Assembly (NCBI RefSeq): GCF_034424545.1
Contig: NZ_CP139970.1
Span: 4,230,908 to 4,294,907 of the forward strand
Length of the DNA: 64,000 nucleotides
Direction of reading: 5' to 3'
Source of the DNA: Trinickia caryophylli
GTDB taxonomy: Bacteria; Pseudomonadota; Gammaproteobacteria; Burkholderiales; Burkholderiaceae
Shown: positions 51,801 to 61,805 of the stretch, in pieces
How the letters are laid out: every line of letters starts with the position of its first letter
Position numbering within the stretch: the first letter of the stretch is position 1
Translations under genes and position numbers: made by a program
The notes under the pieces: generated by a model
What the model was told of the DNA's origin: nothing
The model's database searches: none
Seen by the model: only the letters and a program-made list of their open reading frames with translations

Positions 51801-54071
51801 ATGACCTATCAAGTTCTCGCACGCAAATGGCGGCCGAAGGATTTCGCGTCGCTCGTCGGACAGGAACACGTCGTGCGTGCGCTCACGCACGCGCTTGACG
51901 GCGCGCGCCTGCACCACGCTTACCTTTTCACCGGCACTCGCGGTGTCGGCAAGACCACGCTTTCGCGCATCTTCGCGAAAGCGCTGAACTGCGAAACGGG
52001 GATCACGGCCACTCCGTGCGGAGTGTGCCGCGCCTGCCGCGAGATCGATGAGGGGCGGTTCGTCGATTACGTCGAAATGGACGCCGCGAGCAACCGCGGC
52101 GTCGACGAAATGGCCGCGCTTCTCGAGCGGGCTGTGTACGCCCCCGTCGATGCGCGCTTCAAGGTCTACATGATCGACGAAGTGCACATGCTGACGAATC
52201 ACGCCTTCAACGCGATGTTGAAGACGCTGGAAGAGCCGCCGCCGCACATGAAGTTCATTTTGGCGACGACTGATCCGCAGAAGATCCCCGTTACGGTGCT
52301 TTCGCGGTGCCTGCAGTTCAATTTGAAGCAGATGCCGGCTGGCCACATTGTCGGCCACCTCGAGCGTATTCTCGCGGCAGAGGGCATCACGTTCGAGCCG
52401 CAGGCGCTGCGGATGTTGGCGCGGGCGGCCGACGGCAGCATGCGCGATGCATTGTCGCTGACTGACCAGGCCATCGCCTATTCGGCCAATCAGGTCACCG
52501 AGGAAGCGGTGCGCGGAATGCTCGGCGCGCTCGATCAAAGCTATTTGATCCGGCTCGTCGATGCGCTCGTGGAGGTCAACGGAGCCCGCGTGCTCGAAAT
52601 CGCCGACGAAATGGCGCTGCGCAGCCTGTCGTTTTCCGCGGCGCTGCAGGACCTCGCGAGCCTGTTCCATCGCATTGGCTGGGCGCAGTTCGCGCCGGCT
52701 TCCGTGCTCGACGAGTGGCCTGAGGCGGGGGACGTACGGCGCTTCGCGCAGGCGCTCACGCCCGAGCAGGTACAGCTCTTCTATCAGATCGCGACGATCG
52801 GGCGCAGCGAATTGGGTTTGGCGCCCGACGAATACGCGGGCTTCACGATGACGCTGCTGCGCATGCTTGCGTTCGAGCCTGCTCTCGGCGGCGGCTTCGG
52901 CGGGCCGGCCGGGCCGGCCACGCGTACGGCGGCGGTCGGGGGCAGCGCCCCGGCGCGCCGCGACGCGCCGATTGCGACTGCGCAACCGGCACAATCGAGG
53001 CCGGCGCCGGCTCCGCGCACCGATTCGCGCACCGATTCGCAAGCCGCGCCCGCTCCGGCACCCGATACGGCCATGCGCGAGGCCGCCCCGGCGCCGGTTC
53101 CCGCAGACCCGCTCGAGCCGGCCGAAGCTGCCGATCCGGGCGAGCCCCGGATTCCGGCGGCCGAGCCCGCTGCGTTGCCGCGCGCAGGCGATGCAGCGCA
53201 CGACGTGCATGACACGCATGACGCGCCCGCGCCGGAGGCGCTTGCTCCGTCGGCCGCGCCGGCTCGAGCCGGTGGCGCCAGTGCGGCGCTCGAAGTGCTG
53301 CGCAGTGCCGGATTGCGCGTATCCACCGACCGCGGTCGCGCCGCCGCGGGGCCGAAGGCGGCGGCGCCCGTGCCGAAGCCTGCTTCGGCACGGGCGCCGA
53401 TCGTCGTGCCTGCGCCTCGCGAGCGGCGCGAGTCGGCGGCACCCACCGCCGCCCGCGAGACGCCGGCACCCACGCCACCGTGGGATGACGGGCCGCCGCT
53501 CGATGCGCAATACGACAACGGCCTTTCCTCGTTTGCCGAAGAGGCATACTTCGCGACACTCGACGGTGGCCAGGACACGGCGCCGGCCGCTGCGCGCACG
53601 AACCAGCAGGGCATGCGCGCGCCGGAGATCGATCTGAGCACGCTCGCGCCGGCCATCACGCTCGAGCCGATCGGCTTCGCGGGCGACTGGCCGACGCTCG
53701 CCGCGGAGCTCGGCCTGACCGGCGTCGCGCATCAATTGGCGTTCAACAGCGAGCTGACCGCGCTCGAGGGGGAGACGCTCACGCTCGTCGTCCCGGTGCC
53801 GCAATATGCCGAGAGCACTCAGGTCGCGAAGCTGAAGGCGGCGCTGGCCGAACGGCTCGGCAAGATGGTCGAGGTCAATGTCTCCGTCGGCGCGGCACGC
53901 CGTACGGCTGCGGCGCTCGATGCGGCCGCTCGAGCCGAGCGGCAACGCGAGGCCGAGCGCGAGATCGACGCCGATCCTTTTGTGCAGTCGTTGATTCGCG
54001 AATTCGGCGCGACCATCGTGCCGGGCTCGATCAAACCGCTGGGGCCGGATGCCGGCGCGGCGGCGCACTGA
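51801..54071 (+). CDS. dnaX: DNA polymerase III subunits gamma and tau
   Basis: 756 residues. AAA+ clamp-loader ATPase: Walker A GTRGVGKT at 45-52, zinc cysteines C64, C73, C76 and C79, then the DEVH box (MIDEVHML). Residues about 365-590 are a long Ala/Pro-rich linker with low complexity. The C-terminal tau domain (about 600-756) binds polymerase alpha and DnaB. No A-rich slippery site for a gamma frameshift was seen. Heads the dnaX-ybaB-recR cluster. Confidence 0.97.
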   Translation: MTYQVLARKWRPKDFASLVGQEHVVRALTHALDGARLHHAYLFTGTRGVGKTTLSRIFAKALNCETGITATPCGVCRACREIDEGRFVDYVEMDAASNRGVDEMAALLERAVYAPVDARFKVYMIDEVHMLTNHAFNAMLKTLEEPPPHMKFILATTDPQKIPVTVLSRCLQFNLKQMPAGHIVGHLERILAAEGITFEPQALRMLARAADGSMRDALSLTDQAIAYSANQVTEEAVRGMLGALDQSYLIRLVDALVEVNGARVLEIADEMALRSLSFSAALQDLASLFHRIGWAQFAPASVLDEWPEAGDVRRFAQALTPEQVQLFYQIATIGRSELGLAPDEYAGFTMTLLRMLAFEPALGGGFGGPAGPATRTAAVGGSAPARRDAPIATAQPAQSRPAPAPRTDSRTDSQAAPAPAPDTAMREAAPAPVPADPLEPAEAADPGEPRIPAAEPAALPRAGDAAHDVHDTHDAPAPEALAPSAAPARAGGASAALEVLRSAGLRVSTDRGRAAAGPKAAAPVPKPASARAPIVVPAPRERRESAAPTAARETPAPTPPWDDGPPLDAQYDNGLSSFAEEAYFATLDGGQDTAPAAARTNQQGMRAPEIDLSTLAPAITLEPIGFAGDWPTLAAELGLTGVAHQLAFNSELTALEGETLTLVVPVPQYAESTQVAKLKAALAERLGKMVEVNVSVGAARRTAAALDAAARAERQREAEREIDADPFVQSLIREFGATIVPGSIKPLGPDAGAAAH

Positions 54072-54167
54072 CGAGGCCGCGGCGCGCAGATTGAAATAAC
54101 GATTTCCGGCACCCTCGGTGCCGGCACACCCCATCCACACGATTCCACACGATCAAGGAGCACGACC

Positions 54168-54494
54168 ATGATGAAAGGTCAACTCGCCGGGCTGATGAAG
54201 CAAGCCCAGCAGATGCAGGAAAACATGAAGAAGATGCAGGAGCAACTGGCGCAGATGGAAGTCGAAGGGCAGTCCGGCGCCGGGCTCGTCAAGGTGACGA
54301 TGACCTGCAAGAACGACGTGCGGCGCGTGTCGATCGACCCGAGCCTGCTCGCGGACGACAAGGACATGCTCGAAGACCTCGTCGCGGCCGCGTTCAACGA
54401 TGCGGTGCGCAAGGCGGAAGCCACCGCGCAGGAAAAGATGGCGGGCATGACTTCGGGCCTGCCGCTGCCTCCGGGCTTCAAGCTGCCGTTCTGA
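54168..54494 (+). CDS. YbaB/EbfC nucleoid-associated protein
   Basis: 108 residues. Family pattern [35 protein letters not shown], then [18 protein letters not shown] and [18 protein letters not shown]. Small dimeric DNA-binding protein. AAGGAG precedes the start. It lies between dnaX and recR as in most bacteria. Confidence 0.97.
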   Translation: MMKGQLAGLMKQAQQMQENMKKMQEQLAQMEVEGQSGAGLVKVTMTCKNDVRRVSIDPSLLADDKDMLEDLVAAAFNDAVRKAEATAQEKMAGMTSGLPLPPGFKLPF

Positions 54495-54528
54495 GCGTGT
54501 CGCGCTCACCCGTCGCCCGTTTCGACCG

Positions 54529-55125
54529 ATGAAGCAACCATCCGCCCTCATTGCGCTCGTGGAGGCGCTGCGCGCGCTGCCCGGCGTCGGCCCGAAATCG
54601 GCGCAGCGCATGGCCTATCACCTCATGCAGCACGATCGCGAAGGCGCCGAGCGGCTTGGCCGCTCATTGCTGTTCGCGACCGAACACCTGCAGCACTGCG
54701 AGAAGTGCAACACGTTCACCGAAGCACAGGTCTGCGACGTGTGCGGCGATGAATCGCGCGATCCGACCTTGCTCTGCGTCGTAGAAACGCCTGCGGATCA
54801 GATCATGCTCGAGCAGACGATGACTTACCGCGGGCTCTACTTCGTGCTGATGGGGCGCCTGAGCCCGCTGGATGGCATCGGGCCGAAGGAGATCCACTTC
54901 GAGCGGCTCGTGCGGCGCGCCTCGGACGGTGTCGTGAGGGAAGTCGTGCTGGCGACGAACTTCACCAACGAAGGCGAAGCAACGGCGCATTATCTGGCCC
55001 AGATGCTGAAGGCGCGGGACCTCGCGGTGACGCGGCTCGCGCGTGGCGTGCCTGTTGGCGGGGAACTCGAGTATGTCGACGCGGGCACCATCGCGCGTGC
55101 CATGCTCGATCGGCGCTCCCTCTAG
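54529..55125 (+). CDS. recR: Recombination mediator RecR
   Basis: 198 residues. Helix-hairpin-helix [16 protein letters not shown], a four-cysteine zinc finger ([20 protein letters not shown]) and a Toprim domain ([17 protein letters not shown]). It loads RecA at gaps with RecF/RecO. Third gene of the dnaX-ybaB-recR group, 34 bases after ybaB. Confidence 0.97.
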   Translation: MKQPSALIALVEALRALPGVGPKSAQRMAYHLMQHDREGAERLGRSLLFATEHLQHCEKCNTFTEAQVCDVCGDESRDPTLLCVVETPADQIMLEQTMTYRGLYFVLMGRLSPLDGIGPKEIHFERLVRRASDGVVREVVLATNFTNEGEATAHYLAQMLKARDLAVTRLARGVPVGGELEYVDAGTIARAMLDRRSL

Positions 55126-55162
55126 TCCCGTCTGCCCTTCCAAGACCCATGAAAGGAGAGTC

Positions 55163-56368
55163 ATGACCGCAACCGGCGGCCCGCTTGCGGGTATCAAAGT
55201 GCTCGAACTCGGTACGTTGATCGCCGGGCCGTTTGCCGCACGGTTTCTCGGCGAGTTCGGCGCGGAGGTCATCAAGATCGAGGATCCGGCCGGCGGCGAC
55301 CCGCTGCGCAAATGGCGCATGCTCTATCCCGAGGCGGGCGGCACGTCGCTATGGTGGGCCGTGCAGGCGCGCAACAAGAAATCCGTGACGGTCAACCTGA
55401 AAGCGCCGGAGGGCAAGGAAATCCTGCGCAAGCTGGCGAGGGAGGCCGATATCGTCGTCGAGAATTTCCGCCCCGGGCTGCTCGAAAAGCTGGGGCTCGG
55501 CTATGACGTGCTGAGCGCGGGCAATCCGGGGCTCGTGATGGTCCGGCTCTCGGGCTACGGGCAAACGGGACCTTACCGCGATCGACCGGGCTTCGGCTCG
55601 ATTGCCGAGGCGATGGGAGGCCTGCGCCACATCACGGGCTATCCGGATCTGCCGCCGCCGCGTATCGGCATCTCGATCGGCGATTCCATCGCGGCGCTGC
55701 ACGGCGTCATCGGTGCCATGATGGCGCTCCATCATCGTCAGGCGAACGGTGGACGAGGCCAAGTGGTCGACGTTGCGCTGTACGAGGCTGTCTTCAACAT
55801 GATGGAGAGTATCGTGCCCGAATATGGCGTGTACGGCGCGGTGCGGGAGCGCACCGGCGCCTCGCTGCCGGGTATCGTGCCGTCCAACACCTACGCCTGC
55901 CGCGACGGTCAGATCGTCATCGGCGGCAACAGCGATCCCATTTTCAAGCGGCTGATGGTCGCGATCGGTCGCCCCGATCTCGCCAACGATCCCGCTCTCG
56001 CGCACAACGACGGACGCGTACCGCGCACGCGCGAAATCGACGATGCGATCGGTACCTGGCTTGCCGAGCGTACGATCGATGAGGCCCTCGAGGTGCTCAC
56101 CGCTGCCGATGTGCCGGTTGGGCGCATCTATAGCGTGGCGGACATGTTCACCGATCCCCAGTATGCGGCTCGCGAAATGATCCAGCGGTTCAAGTGGCAG
56201 GGCGAAGTAGACGTGCCGCTGCCGAACGTCGCGCCGAAACTCTCGGAAACGCCCGGGGGCACCCGCTGGCTCGGACCGGAGCTGGGCGCGCATACGGACG
56301 AGGTGCTGGGCGCGCTCGGCTACGGCATGGACGAAATCGGGATGCTCCGGGCCCGCGGCATCGTCTGA
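55163..56368 (+). CDS. CaiB/BaiF family CoA-transferase
   Basis: 401 residues from ATG 55163 with AAAGGAGAG upstream; the longer open frame overlaps recR and is rejected. Class III CoA-transferase: [29 protein letters not shown] near the start, VENFRPG, catalytic Asp174 in [12 protein letters not shown]. It moves CoA between carboxylic acids; the acids cannot be told from sequence. There is no acyl-CoA dehydrogenase or other pathway gene beside it. Confidence 0.93.
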   Translation: MTATGGPLAGIKVLELGTLIAGPFAARFLGEFGAEVIKIEDPAGGDPLRKWRMLYPEAGGTSLWWAVQARNKKSVTVNLKAPEGKEILRKLAREADIVVENFRPGLLEKLGLGYDVLSAGNPGLVMVRLSGYGQTGPYRDRPGFGSIAEAMGGLRHITGYPDLPPPRIGISIGDSIAALHGVIGAMMALHHRQANGGRGQVVDVALYEAVFNMMESIVPEYGVYGAVRERTGASLPGIVPSNTYACRDGQIVIGGNSDPIFKRLMVAIGRPDLANDPALAHNDGRVPRTREIDDAIGTWLAERTIDEALEVLTAADVPVGRIYSVADMFTDPQYAAREMIQRFKWQGEVDVPLPNVAPKLSETPGGTRWLGPELGAHTDEVLGALGYGMDEIGMLRARGIV

Positions 56369-56456
56369 TGGGCTTGTTCGCGGCGGGCCCGCGCGGGCGG
56401 GCGCCGACACCAGGACAGGCGATCAGCGGCACGACGTACTCGGTTACAATCGCCGC

Positions 56457-57215
56457 ATGCGAATCCTACTGAGCAACGACGACGGTTATCTGGCGCCAGG
56501 GCTAGCCGCGCTTTATCACGCGCTGAAGACGCTCGGCGAGATCACGGTGATGGCGCCCGAGCAAAATTGCAGCGGCGCATCGAATTCCCTGACGCTCTCG
56601 CGGCCGCTCTCGGTGCTGCGCGCGGCGAGCGGCTTCTATTACGTGAACGGCACCCCGACGGATTCGGTGCACATCGCGCTCACCGGCATGCTCGACGACA
56701 AGCCCGATCTGGTCGTCTCTGGCATCAACAACGGCCAGAACGTCGGCGAGGATACGCTTTATTCGGGCACCGTGGCGGCGGCGACCGAAGGCGTCATGTT
56801 CGGCGTGCCGTCGATCGCGTTTTCGCTCATGGAGAAGGACTGGGCGCATCTCGACGATGCCGCGCGTGTGGCGCGCGACGTGGTCGAGCACTTTCTATCT
56901 CACCCGCTGCCCGGTCATCCGCTGCTGAATGTCAATATCCCGAACCTTCCATACGAAGAAATGGGAGGGTGGGAGGTCACCCGTCTCGGCAAGCGCCATC
57001 CGTCGCAGCCTGTCATCCGCCAGACCAACCCCCGCGGTGAGCCGATCTACTGGATCGGCCCGTCCGGTGCCGCGCTCGATGCGAGCGAAGGGACCGATTT
57101 CCATGCGCTCGCGAACGGCCGCGTATCGATCACGCCGCTGCAGCTCGACCTCACGCACACGCAGATGCTGGCGGCAACGCGCGAATGGACGCGCGCGGGA
57201 CGTACCGGTTCATGA
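56457..57215 (+). CDS. surE: 5'/3'-nucleotidase SurE
   Basis: 252 residues. Metal-binding Asp8 and Asp9 in [15 protein letters not shown], then [26 protein letters not shown] and [22 protein letters not shown]. Divalent-metal phosphatase acting on nucleoside monophosphates. First gene of the stationary-phase cluster surE-pcm-nlpD-rpoS; its stop overlaps the pcm start as ATGA. Confidence 0.97.
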   Translation: MRILLSNDDGYLAPGLAALYHALKTLGEITVMAPEQNCSGASNSLTLSRPLSVLRAASGFYYVNGTPTDSVHIALTGMLDDKPDLVVSGINNGQNVGEDTLYSGTVAAATEGVMFGVPSIAFSLMEKDWAHLDDAARVARDVVEHFLSHPLPGHPLLNVNIPNLPYEEMGGWEVTRLGKRHPSQPVIRQTNPRGEPIYWIGPSGAALDASEGTDFHALANGRVSITPLQLDLTHTQMLAATREWTRAGRTGS

Positions 57216-58033
57216 CGAGCGAGCGCACGAGACGCTTTCCCCTGGGGCTCGCAGATCTCGAGCGCAAACCGCGCGCTCGGTCCGAGGGGTTCGAGCGCGC
57301 CCGTGCTGGCCGACAGGCGGTGCGAGCCGTTGACACGCAGGCGTCGCAAGCGGCCGAGAAAATGCGCGTGCCAGTGACGCAGGCGCCGGCGCTGACCTCG
57401 GAACGCGTGCGCGAGCGAATGGTCGAACGGCTTCGGGCAAACGGCGTTACCGATCCGCGCGTGCTCGCGGCGATGGCGGCGGTGCCGAGGCACCTGTTCG
57501 TGGACCCAGGGCTCGCCGCCCAGGCTTACGAGGATTCGGCGCTGCCGATCGGCCACCAGCAGACGATATCGAAACCCTCGGTCGTTGCGCGCATGATCGA
57601 GTTGGCGGCATCGGGCCGAACGCTCGAGCGCGTGCTCGAGATCGGCACGGGCTGCGGCTACCAGGCTGCGGTACTGAGCCAGGTCGCGCGCGACGTCTAC
57701 TCGATCGAGCGCATCAAGCCGCTTTACGAGCGAGCGAAGCTCAACCTGCGGCCGTTGCGCGTGCCGAATATCCGTCTGCACTATGGTGACGGCCGGGTCG
57801 GCTTGCCGGCGGCCGCGCCGTTCGATGCGATCGTCATTGCGGCTGCCGGCTTCGATGTGCCGCAGATGCTTCGCGAGCAACTCGCTGTCGGCGGGCGGCT
57901 CGTTGCGCCCGTTGCGGCGCTTGGCGGCCAGTCTCAGGTCCTGACGCTCGTGGAGCGCCTCGGGCCGACCCAATGGCGGGAGTCGCAGCTTGATCGCGTT
58001 TTCTTTGTCCCCTTAAAATCCGGAGTGATTTGA
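57212..58033 (+). CDS. pcm: Protein-L-isoaspartate O-methyltransferase
   Basis: 273 residues from ATG 57212, fixed by the ATGA overlap with surE. The catalytic core starts near residue 68; SAM motif [17 protein letters not shown], and the family's [21 protein letters not shown]. It repairs isoaspartyl residues in ageing proteins. The N-terminal 60 residues, rich in Arg, are an extension absent from E. coli Pcm (about 208 residues). Confidence 0.95.
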   Translation: MTSERTRRFPLGLADLERKPRARSEGFERARAGRQAVRAVDTQASQAAEKMRVPVTQAPALTSERVRERMVERLRANGVTDPRVLAAMAAVPRHLFVDPGLAAQAYEDSALPIGHQQTISKPSVVARMIELAASGRTLERVLEIGTGCGYQAAVLSQVARDVYSIERIKPLYERAKLNLRPLRVPNIRLHYGDGRVGLPAAAPFDAIVIAAAGFDVPQMLREQLAVGGRLVAPVAALGGQSQVLTLVERLGPTQWRESQLDRVFFVPLKSGVI

Positions 58034-58038
58034 CACCG

Positions 58039-58971
58039 ATGTTTACGTTGCGCGCGATGCGAACATTCAGTACGAACGGCCGGCTTGCCGCCGCCCAACG
58101 CGTCATCTGTGCCGTTGCCCTGTCCACGCTCGCGGCGTGCGCGACGCGGCTCGATCAAGCGCCTGTCGTAGATCGATCGGGCGGGCTCGGCGCGCAGCCG
58201 TCGGGGGCCGTGGCCACGCAGTCAGCTGTACCGCTCGGGCCACCCCCTCCGGGCTACTACCGCGTGAAGCCGGGAGACACGCTCTACCGGATCGCGCTCG
58301 ACAACGGGCAGAACTATCGCGACATTGCCGCATGGAACAATCTCGCGAACCCGAACCAGATCGAGGTGGACCAACTGTTGCGCGTGGTGCCGCCGGGCGC
58401 CAATGCGGCGACGGCGACGCCCGGCGTCGCGACGGCCCCGGTGACGAACGGTTCGGCTGTGCAGGCCGCTCCGATCGCGCCGAGCTCTTCTTCTGCCTCC
58501 GCTTCGGGTGCGGCGGTGCCGCCGACGATCGGCGGCTCGACGGCCACAACCATCCCGCCGCAGCCCGCGGCCTCAGCCACGGGAAGCGCTCCTGCCGCTG
58601 GCGGCACGGTGAACCTCGCCTGGCCGGTGAAAGGCCCGATCATCGGCAACTTCGACGATTCGACGAACAAGGGCGTCAATATCGGCGGGGCGGAAGGCAC
58701 ACCGATCAAGGCCGCGGCGGACGGCCGGGTCGTCTATGCAGGAAATGGGCTGCGCGGATACGGCAATCTCATTATCATCAAGCACGACGCAACGTATCTG
58801 ACCGCATATGCACACAACCGTACTTTGATGGTAAAAGAAGGGGACTCGGTGACCAAAGGGCAAAAGATCGCCGAGATGGGTTCGAGCGATGCGAGTCGAG
58901 TGATGTTGCATTTCGAAGTACGCAAGCAAGGCAAACCCGTTGATCCGATGAAGTACTTGCCGCCGCAATAA
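58039..58971 (+). CDS. nlpD: LysM/M23 lipoprotein NlpD-like (amidase activator)
   Basis: 310 residues from ATG 58039. Lipobox LAAC with Cys34, a LysM domain at about 73-117 (YRVKPGDTLYRIALDNGQ), an Ala/Pro/Thr/Ser linker, and a C-terminal LytM domain. The LytM metal ligands look lost: KGVNIGG replaces the HxxxD motif and MLHFEVR replaces HLHFEVR. It therefore should be a non-catalytic activator of a cell-division amidase, as E. coli NlpD is. The rpoS gene follows after 11 bases. Confidence 0.94.
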   Translation: MFTLRAMRTFSTNGRLAAAQRVICAVALSTLAACATRLDQAPVVDRSGGLGAQPSGAVATQSAVPLGPPPPGYYRVKPGDTLYRIALDNGQNYRDIAAWNNLANPNQIEVDQLLRVVPPGANAATATPGVATAPVTNGSAVQAAPIAPSSSSASASGAAVPPTIGGSTATTIPPQPAASATGSAPAAGGTVNLAWPVKGPIIGNFDDSTNKGVNIGGAEGTPIKAAADGRVVYAGNGLRGYGNLIIIKHDATYLTAYAHNRTLMVKEGDSVTKGQKIAEMGSSDASRVMLHFEVRKQGKPVDPMKYLPPQ

Positions 58972-58982
58972 GCGATACGACC

Positions 58983-60068
58983 ATGCCGAAATCGAAGCGC
59001 CGCAAGCAGGAAGCCGAGGAAACGCTCACGAGTGCCGCGCAGGATGCCGCACCGGACGTGGGCGCTTCGGCAAACGAAGCCGAAGACGACGCCGCCGACG
59101 CCGAGAGCGACTTCGAGGCGCAAGGGGGCGGGGGGGACGACGGCGACGCCCGCGAGACAACGGCCGAGGCGGCGCCGGACCCGGATGACTTCCGGGCGCT
59201 GCTGCAAGCCGAGCTGACGGCCGATACGATTCAGCATTATCTGAACCGCATCAGCGTAAAGCCGTTGCTGACGGTCGAGGAGGAGCAGCGCTATTCGCGG
59301 CTCGCGAAGGCCGGCGAGTTCGAGGCAAGGCAGGTGATGATCGAGCGCAACCTGCGGCTCGTCGTCAGTATTGCCAAGGGCTACCTCAACCGGGGCGTGC
59401 CGCTGCTCGACCTGATCGAGGAAGGCAATCTCGGCTTGATGCACGCGATCGAGAAGTTCGATCCCACGCGCGGTTTCCGGTTTTCCACCTATGCCACTTG
59501 GTGGATCCGTCAGAGTATCGAGCGCGCGATCATGAACCAGGCGCGCACGGTACGGTTGCCCGTGCACGTCATTCGTGAGCTCAATCAGGTGCTGCGCGCC
59601 AAGCGGCATCTCGAAAAGAACTCGATGAACTCGGGCGAGGCGGTCGAGCGCCGGGACGCCAGCATCGACGATATTGCCTATCTGACGGGCAAGACGACGG
59701 ATGAAGTGACCGACATCCTGGCACTGAACGAGCATACGGCGTCGCTCGACGCACCGCTGGATCTCGACCCGGCCAGCAGTCTGCTCGATCTGCTCTCGGA
59801 CGAGCAAAGCCAATCCCCCGACGCTGAAGTCCAGCACCGAGAGCTCGAAACGCTGACACGGGCCTGGCTGTCGAGGCTGTCGGACAAGCATCGCCACGTG
59901 ATCGAGCGCCGCTTCGGCCTCAATCATATCGAGCCGGCCACACTCGAGGAGCTCGCTGACGAAATGGGGCTCACGCGCGAGCGGGTGCGTCAGATCCAGC
60001 AGGAAGCGCTCGTGCGGCTGAAACGCTTTTTTGCATCGAACGGCGTGCGCAAGGACGCCGTGCTCTAG
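58983..60068 (+). CDS. rpoS: RNA polymerase sigma factor RpoS
   Basis: 361 residues. The first 70 are acidic and low-complexity, an extension seen in Burkholderiales. Region 1.2 (DTIQHYLNRISVKPLLT), region 2 (FDPTRGFRFSTYATWWIRQ), region 3 and region 4 with HTH TLEELADEMGLTRERVRQIQ. Master regulator of stationary phase and stress. By analogy with E. coli, a main promoter may lie inside nlpD. Confidence 0.97.
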   Translation: MPKSKRRKQEAEETLTSAAQDAAPDVGASANEAEDDAADAESDFEAQGGGGDDGDARETTAEAAPDPDDFRALLQAELTADTIQHYLNRISVKPLLTVEEEQRYSRLAKAGEFEARQVMIERNLRLVVSIAKGYLNRGVPLLDLIEEGNLGLMHAIEKFDPTRGFRFSTYATWWIRQSIERAIMNQARTVRLPVHVIRELNQVLRAKRHLEKNSMNSGEAVERRDASIDDIAYLTGKTTDEVTDILALNEHTASLDAPLDLDPASSLLDLLSDEQSQSPDAEVQHRELETLTRAWLSRLSDKHRHVIERRFGLNHIEPATLEELADEMGLTRERVRQIQQEALVRLKRFFASNGVRKDAVL

Positions 60069-60079
60069 ACTCATCCTGG

Positions 60080-60853
60080 ATGACACCGATTCTCGTTTTC
60101 GACATCGAGACGATTCCCGATGTCGCCGGCATTCGCCGGCTTGACGATTTGCCGGCTTCGATGACCGATGCCGAAGTGGCCGACCATGCGTTTGCCGCTC
60201 GGCGCGAAAAAACCGGCAGCGATTTTCTTCCGCACCACCTACAGCGCGTTGCGGCGATCTCGTGCGTTTTCCGCGACCGCAGCGGCCTGCGCGTACGCTC
60301 GCTTGGCACGCCGGAGGACGGCGAGGCAGCGCTTGTGCAGTCTTTTTATCGTGTCATCGAAAAATACACGCCACAGCTCGTTTCGTGGAATGGCGGTGGT
60401 TTCGATTTGCCGGTGCTGCACTATCGCGCGCTCGTGCATGCTATTGCCGCGCCGAGGTACTGGGATCTCGGCGAGGACGATCGCGAATTCAAATGGAACA
60501 ACTACATCAGCCGTTACCATTCCCGGCATACGGATCTGATGGATGTGCTGGCAATGTATCAGGCGCGCGCCAATGCGCCGCTCGATGCGCTTGCCAAACT
60601 GTGCGGCTTTCCGGGCAAGCTCGGCATGGACGGCGGTCAGGTCTGGGCGGCGTTTCAGGAGGGCCGCATCGACGAGATTCGCCATTATTGCGAAACCGAC
60701 GTCGTCAATACGTATTTGCTCTATTGCCGCTTTCAGCTCATGCGCGGCGCGCTGTCGCCGAGCGAATATGCCGACGAGATCGTCTTCGTCAAGCAATCGC
60801 TCGCGCAGGAGCCTGGTGCGCACTGGGCCGAGTATCTGGCCGCGTTCGATTGA
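60080..60853 (+). CDS. 3'-5' exonuclease, DnaQ/PolB-like (PF10108 type)
   Basis: 257 residues. DEDD exonuclease motifs: ILVFDIETIPDVAG (Exo I, D and E), LVSWNGGGFDLPVLHYRA (Exo II), and YCETDVVNTYLLY with the last Asp (Exo III). Family of predicted exonucleases related to the PolB proofreading domain. The substrate is unknown. It starts 11 bases after rpoS and may share its transcript. Confidence 0.9.
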   Translation: MTPILVFDIETIPDVAGIRRLDDLPASMTDAEVADHAFAARREKTGSDFLPHHLQRVAAISCVFRDRSGLRVRSLGTPEDGEAALVQSFYRVIEKYTPQLVSWNGGGFDLPVLHYRALVHAIAAPRYWDLGEDDREFKWNNYISRYHSRHTDLMDVLAMYQARANAPLDALAKLCGFPGKLGMDGGQVWAAFQEGRIDEIRHYCETDVVNTYLLYCRFQLMRGALSPSEYADEIVFVKQSLAQEPGAHWAEYLAAFD

Positions 60854-60868
60854 AGCGCCACGGTATGC

Positions 60869-61723
60869 TCAGTCGAGTTCGATGAGAATCGGCTGATGAT
60901 CGGATGCCTGCGTGTGCGGGTCGATCTCGCAGCGCACGAGCCGATCACGCAGATTGTCGGTCACGAAGACGAAATCGCACGATAGCGGGCCCTCCGACCA
61001 CTGCGCCTGATCGTAGACTCCAGCCGTCGGTGGCCGCTTGCAGCCCGGATGCAAAGCGGTCCATGCTTCGATGAACGAGGGGGCATCGTCGATGGGTTCG
61101 ACGAAACGCTGATAGGCCGGCGATCCGAAATCGCAGTTGAAGTCGCCGCAGACGATGGCGCTCGGAGGCCGGTCGCTGGCCGCGAACGGCCCGGCTGACG
61201 GTTCGGCCGGCGCGGGATGGCGTGCGTGATCGACCGCCTCGCGATGAACGCGCCGCAATTCGTCCACTTGTGCCAGCCGCTGTATCTCGGAATAGTATTC
61301 GAGATGTGTGACGATGACCCGTAGCGCGCCGGCCGCGCGCTCTATCTCGGCTTCGAGCGCGACACGCGGCATCGACGGTGCCTTCGCATCGGCCGGCCAA
61401 GGCAGCGAGTGGCGTATGACGCGACGTACGGGCAGCCGGGTCGCGAGGGCATTGCCGAACTGGCGTCTCGGCTTGCCGGGTAGGGGCGGCGGCAGGTCGG
61501 CACCCACGGCGTCGAGCACCGTGAATCCGGGCAGCGCCGCGGAGAGTTCCGCGAACTGATCGCCGGACGGCCGCCCAGGGAGCGTGTCGAATCCGCGCGT
61601 GATTTCTTGTAGCGCGAGCACGTCGAAATCAGATAGCCTGCGCGCTTCGGCAACCGTCCTGGCGAGGTCTACGCTGCCGCCGGCATCACGGCCCCATTGG
61701 ATGTTCCAGCTCAAGAGTCGCAT
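60869..61723 (-). CDS. Endonuclease/exonuclease/phosphatase family protein
   Basis: 284 residues. EEP fold: [13 protein letters not shown] with Asn7, LALQEITRG with the catalytic Glu, [11 protein letters not shown], and the terminal [11 protein letters not shown] with the Asp-His pair. Could act on nucleic acid or phosphoesters. Tail to tail with the exonuclease gene (15 bases between stops) and divergent from rlmD. Confidence 0.92.
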   Translation of the reverse strand: MRLLSWNIQWGRDAGGSVDLARTVAEARRLSDFDVLALQEITRGFDTLPGRPSGDQFAELSAALPGFTVLDAVGADLPPPLPGKPRRQFGNALATRLPVRRVIRHSLPWPADAKAPSMPRVALEAEIERAAGALRVIVTHLEYYSEIQRLAQVDELRRVHREAVDHARHPAPAEPSAGPFAASDRPPSAIVCGDFNCDFGSPAYQRFVEPIDDAPSFIEAWTALHPGCKRPPTAGVYDQAQWSEGPLSCDFVFVTDNLRDRLVRCEIDPHTQASDHQPILIELD

Positions 61724-61805
61724 CTTCGAACCCTCCGGGCGCCGTCTTGCGGCGCCGTTCGTCTACAATCTCGCCTTTCGTTTCTCGTCCGTCAGGAAAA
61801 AGCAG

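Noticed and set aside
51801..54071. Programmed frameshift in dnaX to make gamma
   Set aside because: No A-rich slippery heptamer followed by a hairpin was found; a short form may arise otherwise or not at all.
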